From the NCBI GenBank assembly GCA_004565275.1, contig SDOX01000006.1:930001-994000 (forward strand): a stretch of 64,000 nt of DNA, read 5' to 3'. Origin of the DNA: Nannochloropsis salina CCMP1776. Lineage: Eukaryota; Sar; Eustigmatophyceae; Eustigmatales; Monodopsidaceae. The notes under the pieces are model-generated. The model ran no database searches. It was not told the origin of the DNA and was given only the letters and a program-made list of their open reading frames with translations. Made by a program: the position numbers and the translations under genes. The first letter of the stretch is position 1; each line of letters opens with the position of its first letter. Below are positions 27,153-37,359 of the stretch, piece after piece.

Positions 27153-28078
27153 ATGATGCGCGCCGTTGTTTTGCTGGGGCTGCTGTCCTCTGCCGCCGCT
27201 TTCATTCCTGCGACTTTCAACACAGGCAAGAGCTCATACGCCCGCAAGAACTTGGTGGTGGCCTCGGTTTCTGACTTGATCGGAGCGGACACGGAGACGG
27301 GCGGGATCTGGGATCCTCTGGGCCTGAGCCAGAACGAGGGTTCCCTCCGTAAGTACCGCGAGTGCGAGCTCAAGCACGGGCGTGTAGCCATGGCTGCCAT
27401 GCTCGGTATCTTTGTCCAAGGACTCTACCACCTTCCGGATCCCGTCTTTAGCAACCCTCGCCCTCTGGCTGCCTTGCAGCAGGTCTACGAGCAACGTCCC
27501 GAGGCCATTTGGCAGATCATCGTAGGACTGGGCGTGATCGAGTTCACGGGGGGCCGACAAAAGGAGGACCGTGCCCCTGGCGACTTGAACTTTGGTTCTT
27601 CTTTCATCCCCAAGAGCGAGAAGGAGTTCGAGGAATTGCAGCTGAAGGAGCTGAAAAACGGGCGCCTGGCGATGGTGGCCTCCATGGGCGCCCTGCTCCA
27701 GGAATACCTGACTGGCCAGGGGCCGGTGGAGCAAGTCTTGTAAGGAGGAGGCGGCGAGAGAGAAGGGGGGCCGAGAATGACGTCAGGGATGACGGTTACG
27801 GGGGGAAATGCCTGCGGGCAGTAGATCACAGGGCGATTTCTTCCTCAGGCGCTAACGCACTGCACCCCTGCCCCTCCTACCAACACAGGGCTGGCCACTT
27901 GAATCCCTTCGGTGACGGCCAAGGTTTCTTCTGTAAGTACCAATGGCTTGGGAGGGTTGATTGATAATGGAGAGACAGGGCCTGGTCGGTGGACAGGAGA
28001 CATGCCTAGATTCCGCAGGATCCGTGTGCGCTTGCGATTCGTCTGTGTATCTCACACACCGCCTTCCTGACCACAGAA
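27153..28078 (+). CDS. Light-harvesting chlorophyll-binding protein (red-lineage LHC)
   Basis: Exons 27153-27739, 27889-27932 and 28077 on give about 210 residues. The signal peptide MMRAVVLLGLLSSAAAF followed by IPATF is a typical stramenopile plastid bipartite leader. Helix A has ECELKHGRVAMAAMLG and helix C has LKELKNGRLAMVASMGALLQE, both with the E-x-x-[HN]-x-R chlorophyll-ligand pattern. The C-terminus TGQGPVEQ continues across the intron to AGHLNPFGDGQGFF. The donor after TTC T (GTAAGT, 27933) and the acceptor ending at 28076 place AA next, so the stop codon TAA appears to be created by splicing. Unspliced reading would give a longer, less typical tail. Clade within LHCX/LHCR/LHCF was not resolved. 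It sits in thylakoids for light capture or photoprotection. Confidence 0.93.
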
Positions 28079-28454
28079 ACCCAGCCGACTTCTTGGCACC
28101 GCAAACGGGAGGGCCCATGGCGAGATCAAGCTTGATTTTTCATTTCATCGGGCACACGGAGAACACTTCCGGCGTAGAATAGGCTGGGGAGTCAGTGGAT
28201 GTAAGGATTATCACCATCATGAGCGTCCTAATTCATTGTGGGGAGGATAACTGATCGGATAAGAGATCGAAAAGGAAATCAATAAAGATACCCGGAAAGG
28301 AAAGACATGTGTTTTTTCGTGAGAGCTACCTCCGCTCCTCATCACTCGTGTCGTGTTATGCACTGCGTACAGCTCGCAGTGTCTCCTGCTAGGTCGTACA
28401 AGATCACATTTGCGTTAGTAATGCTATTTACAATCAGTGGCTGGTACTTCTATA
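28079..28454. other. Convergent spacer LHC/RluA
   Basis: About 375 bp holding two facing 3' ends, with the probable LHC 3' UTR on the left. No coding or RNA feature was recognised. Confidence 0.4.
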
Positions 28455-29696
28455 TTAGGCACCCTCCCCTCCCTCCGTGCTTCCACCCTCCTCCTCCTCA
28501 GCCATCCGCTCCGCCTTCTTCCTCTCCATATTCATGGTGTTTCCGAAAATCTCAGGCACCTCTATCCTGAAGGACTCCGCTGTCGTCGTCACCGGATGCA
28601 CAAAGCTCACGGCCATGGAATAGAGAAACAAGCCACGCGTCCGCAAGGTATTAGACGGCCCGTACCTAAGATCGCCCAGGATTGGGGTGCCTAGGGCCTG
28701 GCAGTGCTGCCGCAATTGATGCTTTCGCCCTGTCTCAGGATCCAATTCTATGGACGTGAGCGTGCCAAAAGCGGGCGAGGGGACCGACGCCACCACCTTA
28801 TACCTGGTGACCGCGTCCTTCCCCTCCACGGGCGCAAGGACCTGGCCGGCGGGTTCTGCCGGCCGCCCTATCACAACAGCGCGGTACGTCTTGTGGACGC
28901 GCCGCTCCAGAAAGGCGGTCGCGAGCCCCTGCAAGGCGGGCTTGGTCTTGGCGACGAGGAGCAGGCCGCCCACGGGAGCGTCCAGGCGGTGGGCGTGCAC
29001 GGGCTTGGGCAGAGCCCCGTCTTCAAGGCTGCGGCTTGTCGGCTGCAAAAACTTGCTGTATTCGTCCACCAACGAGTATGCTCCCGTTCCATGAACAGCG
29101 ACGCCTGCTGGTTTGACTATCACAGCCAGATCGTCGTCCTCCCAAACAACAACCACCTTTTTTACCCCTCGCCCGGCCCCGCCCTTCCACTTACCATTTG
29201 TCTCCTGAGCTACAACTTTAATTCTATCACCTTTTTCCACGATAGCCTCACAAGTTTTTCCAGGCTCGTCATTGACAAGAACCTGTCCCTTGCGGATGAG
29301 TTTACGAGCCTTGGACTTGCTGGTATAGCCACCAAAGACGTAGACAGCTTGTGGAAGGGGGAGAGGCTCCGTCACCGTCTGGGGGATATCGAATTCCCGC
29401 AGGTCTTGAGAGTTGTCAGGGCCCGGGACAATGTAAGAATTAAGACCTAATGAGAATTTTGCGATACCACGAAGATTGATGGAGCGTATGGCTTGCGCAA
29501 CATAAGGTTGACGCGGTGGAACCTTTGAAGAGGTTGAGGGCCGCAGGTAGCTAGAATGTGATGGGGGGTGGGGCTTTAAAAAAACAAACCCGCCAACAGT
29601 ATCCGCAATCTGCAGGTCGAAAATAATTAGGATAGGAAATATCAGGCGTATGTGTCCTAGAGGTGACGACCGCCGCGCCGCTAATCTTGTCTTCAT
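28455..29696 (-). CDS. Plastid-targeted RluA-family RNA pseudouridine synthase with S4 domain
   Basis: A single-exon frame of 413 residues from the ATG at 29696. The N-terminus has a hydrophobic stretch (HIRLIFPILIIFDLQIADT) ending in GGFVFLKP, consistent with a bipartite plastid signal. An S4 RNA-binding domain follows (YTSKSKARKLIRKGQVLVND). The catalytic domain has AVIVKPAGVAVHG, the active-site loop HAHRLDAPVGGLLLVAKTK (catalytic Asp near residue 239), and ELDPETGRKHQLRQHCQALG with TPILGDLRYG. The usual HRLDxxTSG is changed to HRLDAPVGG but the Asp is kept. It isomerises uridines in rRNA or tRNA, here probably in the plastid. The C-terminus is acidic and Lys-rich. Confidence 0.9.
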   Translation of the reverse strand: MKTRLAARRSSPLGHIRLIFPILIIFDLQIADTVGGFVFLKPHPPSHSSYLRPSTSSKVPPRQPYVAQAIRSINLRGIAKFSLGLNSYIVPGPDNSQDLREFDIPQTVTEPLPLPQAVYVFGGYTSKSKARKLIRKGQVLVNDEPGKTCEAIVEKGDRIKVVAQETNGKWKGGAGRGVKKVVVVWEDDDLAVIVKPAGVAVHGTGAYSLVDEYSKFLQPTSRSLEDGALPKPVHAHRLDAPVGGLLLVAKTKPALQGLATAFLERRVHKTYRAVVIGRPAEPAGQVLAPVEGKDAVTRYKVVASVPSPAFGTLTSIELDPETGRKHQLRQHCQALGTPILGDLRYGPSNTLRTRGLFLYSMAVSFVHPVTTTAESFRIEVPEIFGNTMNMERKKAERMAEEEEGGSTEGGEGA

Positions 29697-30467
29697 CTTG
29701 GCCTTGGAACAAACGTCTGCTCTAGAAAGAGGAAGTAAATAGTGATAAAGAATGTAAAGCAATCAGAAAAAAGGAATCGACTCAAGAGCACAAAGACCTA
29801 CTCTTTTTGAAAAAGGAATGCGGATAACGTAAGAAATTGTCGCAAATAGTGCATCTCGAGCCTCACGCTGTGACGATACGGATTTCGGGGCGATGCTGTG
29901 GCGACGACCGAGGCACACTATCAGATGGGGATGGTATGATGCCCTCTGTTGGTCGTGCTTGGTGGCCAATAAGTTGCGGGCGCCGCCTCACATCCATCAT
30001 TTAAATCAATACAATGTTTCGCCTTGTAGTGTTGTGAGACCTCGCGCGTGCAGGCACAGGTGGTGTCCTAAGAAGGCTTCGCGGCAACCCCTCCTCGCCG
30101 GGAGTAACGGACACGAGCCCTCTGCTTCCAGCGTACCCATCCCGCGCCGTCCACGACGCAGTAATGTTTTAACCGGCACCACTCTCCAATTGTGCTTTTC
30201 ACTGCCTTTCATGGGTTCACATCGTCCAGAAACCACGTTTGACTCGGTGAACTTGATCGGCAGGAGCCACCGGAATGGTCGATAATACTCAGTAGCTGAC
30301 GAGCGAAGCAACGAATTCCACAAGAAGGATCGACTCAAGCTGTAAACATTTTTTCCCCCACGCATGCACACAGGGACGACAGCGCGGGCCGATATAGGGC
30401 AGTTCACGAGCTCCGAGCCGTCAAGTCGGGCCCAATCATATAAGGAGCAGGAACGGGAGCTGCAGCC
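29697..30467. promoter_or_regulatory. Divergent RluA/SAR1 upstream region
   Basis: About 770 bp between divergent starts. A 134-codon minus-strand frame at 30006-30407 has no domain and starts at a doubtful codon. Shared promoter inferred. Confidence 0.4.
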
Positions 30468-31436
30468 ATGTTCCTCCTTGACTGGGTGTACAGTGCGCTC
30501 GCTTCATTAGGTAAGCGCGTCCGGTAGCATTTCATTTGACCAAAGAAATGTTGTCTTTCTCAGTAAGGGCACGACATGAAGCATGCATTTGCCTCGTATT
30601 CATCCGAGAGGCTGACGGGTCTGATGAATACGAGGCGACCCAGCACCTCGGTTTTGGTCGCGGTCATCCCAGTCCCTTGCTGCCTTTTCCATCATCTAAC
30701 GTATTCGTTTGGTCGCGTGCATTGCGCTCCTTACCCTCATTTCTGTGACATTGCTAGAAAGTTTTCAAATTCGAATTAAGTGCTATCCGCCCCTTCGGTT
30801 CATCTGGCAGGCCTTTATCACAAGAGCGCCAAGATTTTGTTCTTGGGCTTGGACAATGCCGGGAAGACGACGTTGCTGCACATGCTTAAAGAAAACAGGG
30901 TTCAAGTCCATCAGCCCACTATTCACCCGAACACGGACGAGCTCATTATTGGTAAAATTCGATTTAAGACATTTGACTTGGGCGGACACGAGACGGCGCG
31001 CCGGCTATGGAAGGACTACCTTACCACCGTGGATGGTGTGGTGTTTATAGTGGATGCTTTGGACCAGGAGCGTTTCCCCGAGGCCAAGCGTGAGCTAGAT
31101 GTAAGTCGACGATTTTTAGAGAGTCTCATGATACTCGGTTCCTCATATTTCTTCCTCCTATTTCTTCCTTCCTGGGTCGAACGTCGACAGAGCCTCCTCA
31201 CGAGCGACGAGCTCGCTCACGTCCCTTTCTTGGTGCTCGGAAACAAAATCGACGTTCCTCGCGCCGTCTCAGAGGAGCAGCTTCGCTATGCGCTTGGCAT
31301 GCAGAATACGTACGGAAAAGATGCTTCGGGCGGGGAGAAGCAGCCGGGCGTACGGCCTATCGAGCTGTACATGTGCTCTGTGATCAAGCGGATGGGGTAC
31401 GCGGACGGCTTCAAGTGGCTGGCGCAGTTCCTGTAA
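30468..31436 (+). CDS. SAR1: SAR1-type small GTPase of the COPII coat
   Basis: Exons 30468-30510, 30811-31100 and 31191-31436 join in phase to 192 residues. The amphipathic N-terminus [15 protein letters not shown] is the SAR1 membrane-inserting helix. Nucleotide motifs follow: G1 GLDNAGKT (27-34), the Thr of switch I in [13 protein letters not shown]3 DLGGHE, G4 LGNKID, and the C-terminal [23 protein letters not shown]1 recruits Sec23/24 to ER exit sites to form vesicles. Intron 1 (300 nt) holds a perfect 14-bp inverted repeat. Convergent with the phosphatase gene, with a long 930-bp spacer. Confidence 0.97.
30591..30636. repeat. Perfect 14-bp inverted repeat in SAR1 intron 1
   Basis: GCCTCGTATTCATC at 30591-30604 is the exact reverse complement of GATGAATACGAGGC at 30623-30636, with an 18-nt loop. 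One G-U and one A-U pair can extend the base. In the pre-mRNA it would form a stable hairpin about 80 nt after the donor site. It may influence splicing, be a small-RNA precursor, or be a relic of a short inverted-repeat insertion. Confidence 0.9.
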
Positions 31437-32367
31437 ATTTATGGGCAAAAGGGACAGCAGGTGGGCAGGCGTGGCAAATGATAGGGAGAGGATTCAGTGG
31501 GCGACTCGCCGTCGGTCGGTCGAGGCGAACGGACGGAGCAAGCGGGGGCCGGAGCCGGTTTGGAGTGCTTGGAAAGTGGGGGAGAGAAGATAGGATGGAG
31601 AGCAGGTCGCAGAGGACGAGCGGCAGAGAATGAGACCCTTGCAAGGTCTTCAGGCGTACACACTGACCGCCCTGTCTCCAGTGGGATGTCTGGTGGAGGC
31701 GCACAACCCGTCGCGCGGGTATGTATGGAACCTTGGTCCTCTGCCGTACCTCCAGTCGCTCTCTTTTCCTGTCAGGGCAGGAGTTTTGTCTTATCGAGAG
31801 GTGGGAACAGGAAGGGAGGGGTGGGCTTGATAGTGGAGGGATATTGGGGCACGTTGTTAGGCGAGGCAGGCTGAGTGCAGAAGGGGGAAGAGGAGGGGAG
31901 GCCGAAGGGACAGGGTGAGATGTAAGACAGGACAAGGCAGGCCTGGATTGAAGATAACGGCGAAACAACAAGATGAAATGGAGAGCAGTGGGAGTTATGT
32001 CAGCCACTCGCTGGTGTGTTTTTCTTGACACTTTTTATTCGTGTGTCGTGTCGAGCGTTGCTTTCATGTTGGGAGACTGCCTCCCGTTGCTGCTACTGCT
32101 CTTGCTGCCGCAGTTAGCATGGCCTTTTGCCTGTTCGGTGACCTAGTGGTCTACTGATCGCACCACTAGCGTATGAGGCCAGCCTGGAGCCAAGAGAGCC
32201 CCTACGAGTCGAAGCATGACCGTGGTATCCCCCGTGCGCCCTTCCGAACGCCACCGAGGGACACAACGCCGGCTCTCCTTCGCCCTCCCGAAGCCCAGGC
32301 TGCATCCTCTTGAAATATATGTTGGCAGTACTTACACTGGTCGTCCACACCCTCTTTCGACCGACTC
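31437..32367. other. Convergent spacer SAR1/phosphatase
   Basis: About 930 bp, purine-rich on the plus strand up to about 31920 (many GGGA/GAGG runs). The open frames through it are low-complexity shadows of that composition. An imperfect dyad TAGTGGTC...GCACCACTA lies at about 32143-32170. No gene supported. Confidence 0.4.
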
Positions 32368-34185
32368 CTATCGTCTTCTCCCTCGCCTCCCCTGTTCTCC
32401 TTCCGTGCCTCCGTCGTCATCCCCTTCCATGCCTTCCCCGGCTGCTATTTCCTCCAGGTCCATCTCCTCGCCATCAGTCCACCGCCGTCCCCCCACGCCC
32501 TCTTTTTGCAACAGCCGGGCACGCTTCATAATGCGATCGTACCGATTCACTATGTACGGCTCCGCCGCAGGTACCTGTACTAGCTCCTTGCCCGGCAAGA
32601 TACAGGCCGTCAGGTTGCCTCCGTACACGCACCCGGTATCCAGACCCAGCGCCTGCTCGTACTCTTGCATGCCCCTGCGCGCGTCGTGCCCGAACAGGAC
32701 CGTCTGCGGCCCCTGCCACGTCCTCGCCCAGGGGTAGTCCTGGTAGTAGCGGGCACTGACCGTCCCGTCCGCCAGGATGGATCGCATGTTGATCATGAAG
32801 CGAGGGTGTTGCTTGCTGAGCCGCTGATCGGCGACGAAGCCGGCGTGGACGAAGAGGAGCTGGAGGTCCGAGCAGGAGATGTACCAGGGCAAGTTCCGCA
32901 GCCACTCCACGTCCGCGTCCTCCAGCCCCATCGCAATCAAGTAGTGCTCCGACTTGAAGTTGCTCTGCGCCCCTAGGGCCAAGGCCCGACTCCAGCGGAT
33001 GACCTCGTTCTCGTGGTTCCCCCGCACGGAGAGCGCGCCCACCTCTCTGGCCAGGCGGATCACGGGGATGGACTCCGGCCCCTTGGCGACCATGTCCCCC
33101 AGGAAGACGAGCAGGTCCCCGGGACTGTACTCCACCTTCTTGATCAAAGCCCGGAGCTCCTCCACACAGCCGTGCACGTCGCCGATGACGATGATCTTGG
33201 GCTCCCTCCGCTCCCTCAATCGTGCCTTCAGCGCCAAGAACCGCTCCATCTCCACGGTTGGGTTGCCCTCTTCCGCCCCTCCCACTGCCATCGCTTCTTT
33301 CAGCACCTCCCCCACCCCCTCGCTCAGGACCTGGTGCTTCCGGGCCTGAGCCTCCCACTCCCTCACCCACGCCATCACTTCCTGCGGCTCCTGCCCCAGC
33401 GCCTCCCGAAACCACCACCGAGGGCCGAAGGCGGCCGAGGATGTGGTGATGGCCGTGTAGAAGTCGTCCGCCCAGCTGTTGTAATACACCTCGATGAACC
33501 GCTGGGGGGGATGGACCTCGGAACGCACCAGCCCCGTATCCGCCAAAAACCGGTCCCGGCTCGAGCGCGCTTTCTTCTTGTCCTTGATGTACTCCGTAAG
33601 CTTGGCGTCTTTGATGTGGCTCGACACCACTCGACGGTCGCGCAGCACCTTCTCCTCCGTCCTCGCTGGGTCCACGGGCGTCGGGCCGCTGCCCCTCCTC
33701 CTGCCCTTCAGGCCCCCGCCCCCCGGCCCCGGCCCCGCCAGCGCCAAGTCCTCTTCGTCGCTCGCCTCCTCATCCTCGTCCGCCGCTGCCTCCCCTCCCG
33801 ACTCGCCGCTTCTCCCCCACTTCTCCCCGCTTTCTTCCCGCCCCTGCCATGGCGCCCTGCCCTCCGTTCCCTCCCGACCGTCTCCCTCGCCGCCTCGGTG
33901 CCGTGCTCCGCGATCACCGGCCGCGGCCGTCCTTGCCGGTGGATGCCGCTTCCGCAACCCCAGCGACTCCATCGGCGCAAGCACTTCCTCGCCCACCCGC
34001 CCCTCCTCCTCTTCTCCTTCCCCGTCCCCTTCCCCTTCGCTGTCCTCCTGCAACCGCCCTTCCTTCCACCGCTGCTGCTGCACCCTGGGGCCCAAGGAGC
34101 CCCGGGGCCTCCCCGCATCGGGCGTCTCGCGGTCCCGCCCGTCCCTGTGCTTGTAGAAGGCGCCGTACACACTCCGGGCTGGCAC
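32368..34185 (-). CDS. ApaH-like metallophosphatase (calcineurin-like/PPP fold), C-terminal part of a larger gene
   Basis: The frame holds a metallophosphatase domain: IVIGDVHGCVEELRALI, VFLGDMVAKGPESIPVIRL, GALSVRGNHENEVIRW, LLFVHAGF and VLFGHDARRG. The GDMVAKGP and GNHE variants, in place of GDYVDRG and GNHD, are typical of ApaH-like phosphatases (ALPH), which split nucleoside polyphosphates or mRNA caps. This assignment is by motif only. About 330 residues precede the domain: an acidic, low-complexity part, then SSHIKDAKLTEYIKDKKKARSS and a helical region. 34185 is not a real start; the frame runs on upstream without an ATG and appears to continue in another frame beyond a run of eight G at 34239-34246 (see next entry). 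The C-terminal tail is acidic, then Arg-rich. It is divergent from the BASS transporter. Confidence 0.8.
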   Translation of the reverse strand: MPARSVYGAFYKHRDGRDRETPDAGRPRGSLGPRVQQQRWKEGRLQEDSEGEGDGEGEEEEGRVGEEVLAPMESLGLRKRHPPARTAAAGDRGARHRGGEGDGREGTEGRAPWQGREESGEKWGRSGESGGEAAADEDEEASDEEDLALAGPGPGGGGLKGRRRGSGPTPVDPARTEEKVLRDRRVVSSHIKDAKLTEYIKDKKKARSSRDRFLADTGLVRSEVHPPQRFIEVYYNSWADDFYTAITTSSAAFGPRWWFREALGQEPQEVMAWVREWEAQARKHQVLSEGVGEVLKEAMAVGGAEEGNPTVEMERFLALKARLRERREPKIIVIGDVHGCVEELRALIKKVEYSPGDLLVFLGDMVAKGPESIPVIRLAREVGALSVRGNHENEVIRWSRALALGAQSNFKSEHYLIAMGLEDADVEWLRNLPWYISCSDLQLLFVHAGFVADQRLSKQHPRFMINMRSILADGTVSARYYQDYPWARTWQGPQTVLFGHDARRGMQEYEQALGLDTGCVYGGNLTACILPGKELVQVPAAEPYIVNRYDRIMKRARLLQKEGVGGRRWTDGEEMDLEEIAAGEGMEGDDDGGTEGEQGRRGRRR

Positions 34186-34246
34186 CCTCCGCGGCGCCCC
34201 CTTCTTGCCCCCGCCGTCCTCCCCTCCAAAAACCCCGAGGGGGGGG

Positions 34247-35465
34247 CTGGAGGGCCGGAGCCCGCGGCGGCCTCCGCAGCTTCGGCCTCCATTTCCGTGA
34301 CCTCGTTGGTCAGAGGCAGGCGGATAGGGGGAAGCCCCGCGCGAGGCATCCTTCCGGCGCTGGAGATGCGCTCGCCGAAGCCGCTCGCCTTCCCAGCGGG
34401 TCGCGGCGGGAGCGAGTGAGGAGGAGAGGAGGGGGCGAGGGTGTCGGGCCCGAAGACAAGGGCCAGGCCCTCGTCCGTGCCCGGGTAGTCTTTCGCGCTC
34501 ATGCTCAGGGCCTTGCAGAGGCGGGCGAAGTCGGAGAGGGCTTCGGCGTCCTCCTCTCGAGGAGGCTCGGGACGGGCGGGCCGCGACTTGGCTGGGGGGG
34601 AGGTGGTAGACCGCGGGGAAGGGGAGGGGGGCAAGGACTGCGCGCGAGAAAGAGGCGAGGCCGACCCCGCGCCTCGGTCCAGGGAGACATGCTTCCCCCG
34701 CCCTTGCTCTTGGGACCGAGGACGAGGCCCACCCGGAGCCCCCGGCCGAGCGTCTGGGGCACCGCCCTGATCCGTCCCGGGCCCTCTCCCGTCCCCGCTC
34801 TCTCCCGACGCCCGGCCACCCCCTGCCCCAAGAGCTCTGTGCATGGCCGACCCTTCTTGGACGATCGAGTCTGACGGTGGGAACTCGCCATGCTCACGGC
34901 CTCCGCCCCCCCCCCCGTGCCTCCCGCTGCCACGAGGGCCCCCTCTTCCGATATGTACAACGTCTTCGTCGCCTCCCAATGGCGATCCCGTAGGACATGG
35001 TTCTTGCCGGGCATACCCACGCCTCACATATCTTCCACTCTTGCGTGCACCACCCTGCCTTCGCGACTCCCCCCTGTACCTTCCGTGGTGGGAGCTGTGG
35101 CCGCCGCCTGTCCTGCTCGTGCGGTTCTTACCCACGCCCCCCCGGCCCTCTCCATTACTCTCAATTCCGGCCTCTGCGAACAGAACACTAGCCGAGGGCT
35201 TCCCACCGCCTTCAAGCAGCGAGTACCCAAAATTTTTTTCCCTTCTTCTGCGCCGCCAGGAGGGGAAGGCCCAGGCTGTCGAGCTCGGAGGGGGGGGGAA
35301 GGACGCGAGACGTGGCTCGTGGGATGCATGCCTCTGTCTCACTCCCAGCCGGATATCGCACCATCCATGCACCTGCAAGGTATTCCAAGCACACCAAGTC
35401 CAGGATAGTACGACAAGGCCACAGGATATCCGTCTTTGGTGAGGCGACACGGCCGACCTAGCCAT
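34247..35465 (-). CDS. Probable 5' coding part of the ApaH-like phosphatase gene
   Basis: A long minus-strand frame directly upstream of the phosphatase frame. Its 3' half looks coding: EDAEALSDFARLCKALSMSA, DYPGTDEGLALVFGPDTLAP and LPLTNEVTEMEAEAAEAAAG. Its 5' half is Gly/Arg/Ser-rich low complexity. An ATG at 35465 begins a Cys/Trp-containing hydrophobic stretch that could be a signal sequence, but this is weak. The frame must shift by one base around 34239-34246, a run of eight G on the plus strand, to connect to the phosphatase frame, so an indel or a missed intron is needed. It could also be a separate low-complexity frame. Confidence applies to its being coding, not to the exact ends. 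Confidence 0.4.
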
Positions 35466-36016
35466 TGGGGTTGCGAGGGAGACATTAGATAAGAGGCAAG
35501 AGCCGAACGAAATCGTGATTGCGTTGTAAGGACCCTCCACAGACGTACGATGCATGCCCAAACCTCATTTGGATCGTGTACCCCGGTCAACGCGAGCCTG
35601 TTTGTCACCCGGTCAATGCTCTTGTTGTAGCCCTCCGATGTGGGGAGGGGGTTATGTCGGCTAATGATAGAGCGCCCCTCCACGATTTGTGATATATCAC
35701 CACGGCGACAGCATGGATGGAAGGTGCAACGACGATCTGCCAATTTTGTGATTGTGCATGAGAGAACAGGATCGGAAAGCGTGGGTATAGCCCCTCTCAG
35801 TGCAGGGTGTGGAACGAACGAGACTTCCGGCTAGAAGCCCCTCAAGCCATGAACGCTTGAAGCAGCGGGGGGCGGTCGAAAATAGCCTCAAGGTGTCCGG
35901 AGCTCTCATTCTTTCCAATTACTTACACGCTCGCTAGTCGTGTCAAGTAATCAGAGCGCTTTTCCACTGTTTCCTTTGTCTTTTCCAGGTGGACTCTGGC
36001 TCTGTGTGGCACCTCC
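35466..36016. promoter_or_regulatory. Divergent phosphatase/BASS upstream region
   Basis: About 550 bp between two divergent genes. A small dyad TGTGATATATCACCA lies at about 35687-35701. No gene supported; promoter role inferred. Confidence 0.4.
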
Positions 36017-37359
36017 ATGGGGCCTGGGGGGAGGTCACGACGGCCGTGGCCCCTCCTACTAGGAGTGATGCTACCTGCCGTCTTTTTCCTTTTACCGCCT
36101 TCGACGTACGGTTTTCGGTCAACTTACCTCCCGCGTCCAATTTTGAGGCTGGTGGAAGCCCCGGTTATAAGGCCCTCCGTCGCCGTCCCTCCACAGAGAA
36201 GTTGTGGCTTCCCAGTATACGCTTATACCTCCCTGCAGCCCGCAGCTTGCACCCATCTGCGGTCCACTCGAGATGGGGAGCACAGCAAGAGAAGAAAGGC
36301 CACCATCCTGGCAGCGGCCAAGAGCTTATATTTCCCTGCGTACGTGCTGCTGGCGGGCCTTCTGGGCGTGACGCGGCCCCAGCTGTACGCCGGCTTGAGC
36401 GAGGGTTTTATCACACGCGCCCTCTCAGCTGTGATGGTCCTTATGGGCATGACCCTCTCCCTGGACGATTTTGCACGCATCGGAAGAAGCAAACGAGCCG
36501 TTGTCCTGGGATGGTTCGCCCAATTTTCAATCATGCCCGGTATGGCCTTGATAATGTCGCGCGTCTTCAGGCTCCCCCCCCATCTGGCTGCAGGAGTCAT
36601 CCTCGTTGGTGAGTTCGACGGGGACTGAGCAAGGGGCCATTCCATCACGCACCTCTTACTCTTACTCATCAATCCTGACACGCCGATTGCCCTGCCGCCC
36701 CCCCAGGCTGCTGTCCCGGCGGCACTGCGTCCAACCTGGTGACCCTCTTGGCCGAGGCCGACGTGGCTCTCAGCATCAGCATGACGGCGGTCTCCACGCT
36801 CACGGCGGGTGCGATGACGCCGCTACTGACCTCTCTCCTCCTGGGCTCCCTCGTCCCTGTGGACACCGCCGCCCTGCTCCGCACCACCCTGCAAGTCGTG
36901 CTCCTCCCCGTCGCCCTCGGCCTCGTCACCAACTCCTACTTGCTTCCCTCCCTCCCCCCCTCTCTGACACGAGGCCTCGCTCGCTCCACCCCAATGGTTT
37001 CAGGCCTGCTGGTGGCAGCGATCTGCGGCAAGGTCGTGGCCACCAACGCCGCAGCCGTGCTCCAGTCCGGCGGGTCCCTCCTCGGGGCCGTGCTCGCCCT
37101 CCATTCCTTCGGCTTCTTTTTCGGTTTTTGGATGGCCCGGGCCCTGGGCTTCTCCAGGCAGGTGGCAAAGACCGTCTCCATCGAGACCGGAATGCAGAAC
37201 AGCGCCTTGGCGGTCGTCCTCGCCCGCAGCAGCTTGCCGCACCCGCTGTCGGGCCTACCGGGCGCCGTCTCCGCCGTCTGCCACTCCGTGCTCGGAAGCC
37301 TGGCGGCGTGGGTCTGGAGCCGCGAGGGGGATCGGAGGGGGAAGGGGGCCGAGGGATGA
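36017..37359 (+). CDS. Plastid-targeted bile acid:sodium symporter (BASS) family transporter
   Basis: Exons 36017-36608 and 36707-37359 join in phase (GTGAGT...CCCCAG) to 414 residues. The N-terminus has a basic start, a hydrophobic core (PWPLLLGVMLPAVFFLLPP) and STYGFRSTY, a bipartite plastid leader with Phe at the expected site. Nine or ten membrane segments follow. MVLMGMTLSLDDFARI, GVILVGCCPGGTASNLVTLL (spanning the intron) and TGMQNSALAVVLA are the conserved BASS motifs, including the sodium-site GCCPGGTASN. Plastid BASS proteins import pyruvate or other organic acids with sodium. The substrate here is unknown. Confidence 0.92.

Noticed and set aside
30006-30407. A 133-codon minus-strand frame between RluA and SAR1
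   Set aside because: No domain, no splice partner, and it lies in a divergent promoter region.
30432-30444. CCAAT and TATAAG elements just upstream of SAR1
   Set aside because: They lie only 24-36 bp from the start codon, which would leave no 5' UTR. Position does not support a classical promoter.
31411-32031. A 206-codon minus-strand frame in the SAR1 3' region
   Set aside because: Its Pro/Ser/Leu-rich translation reflects the purine-rich plus strand. It overlaps the end of SAR1 and has no domain.
33013-34419. A 468-codon plus-strand frame antisense to the phosphatase gene
   Set aside because: Low-complexity Pro/Leu/Arg sequence mirroring the coding strand, with no domain.
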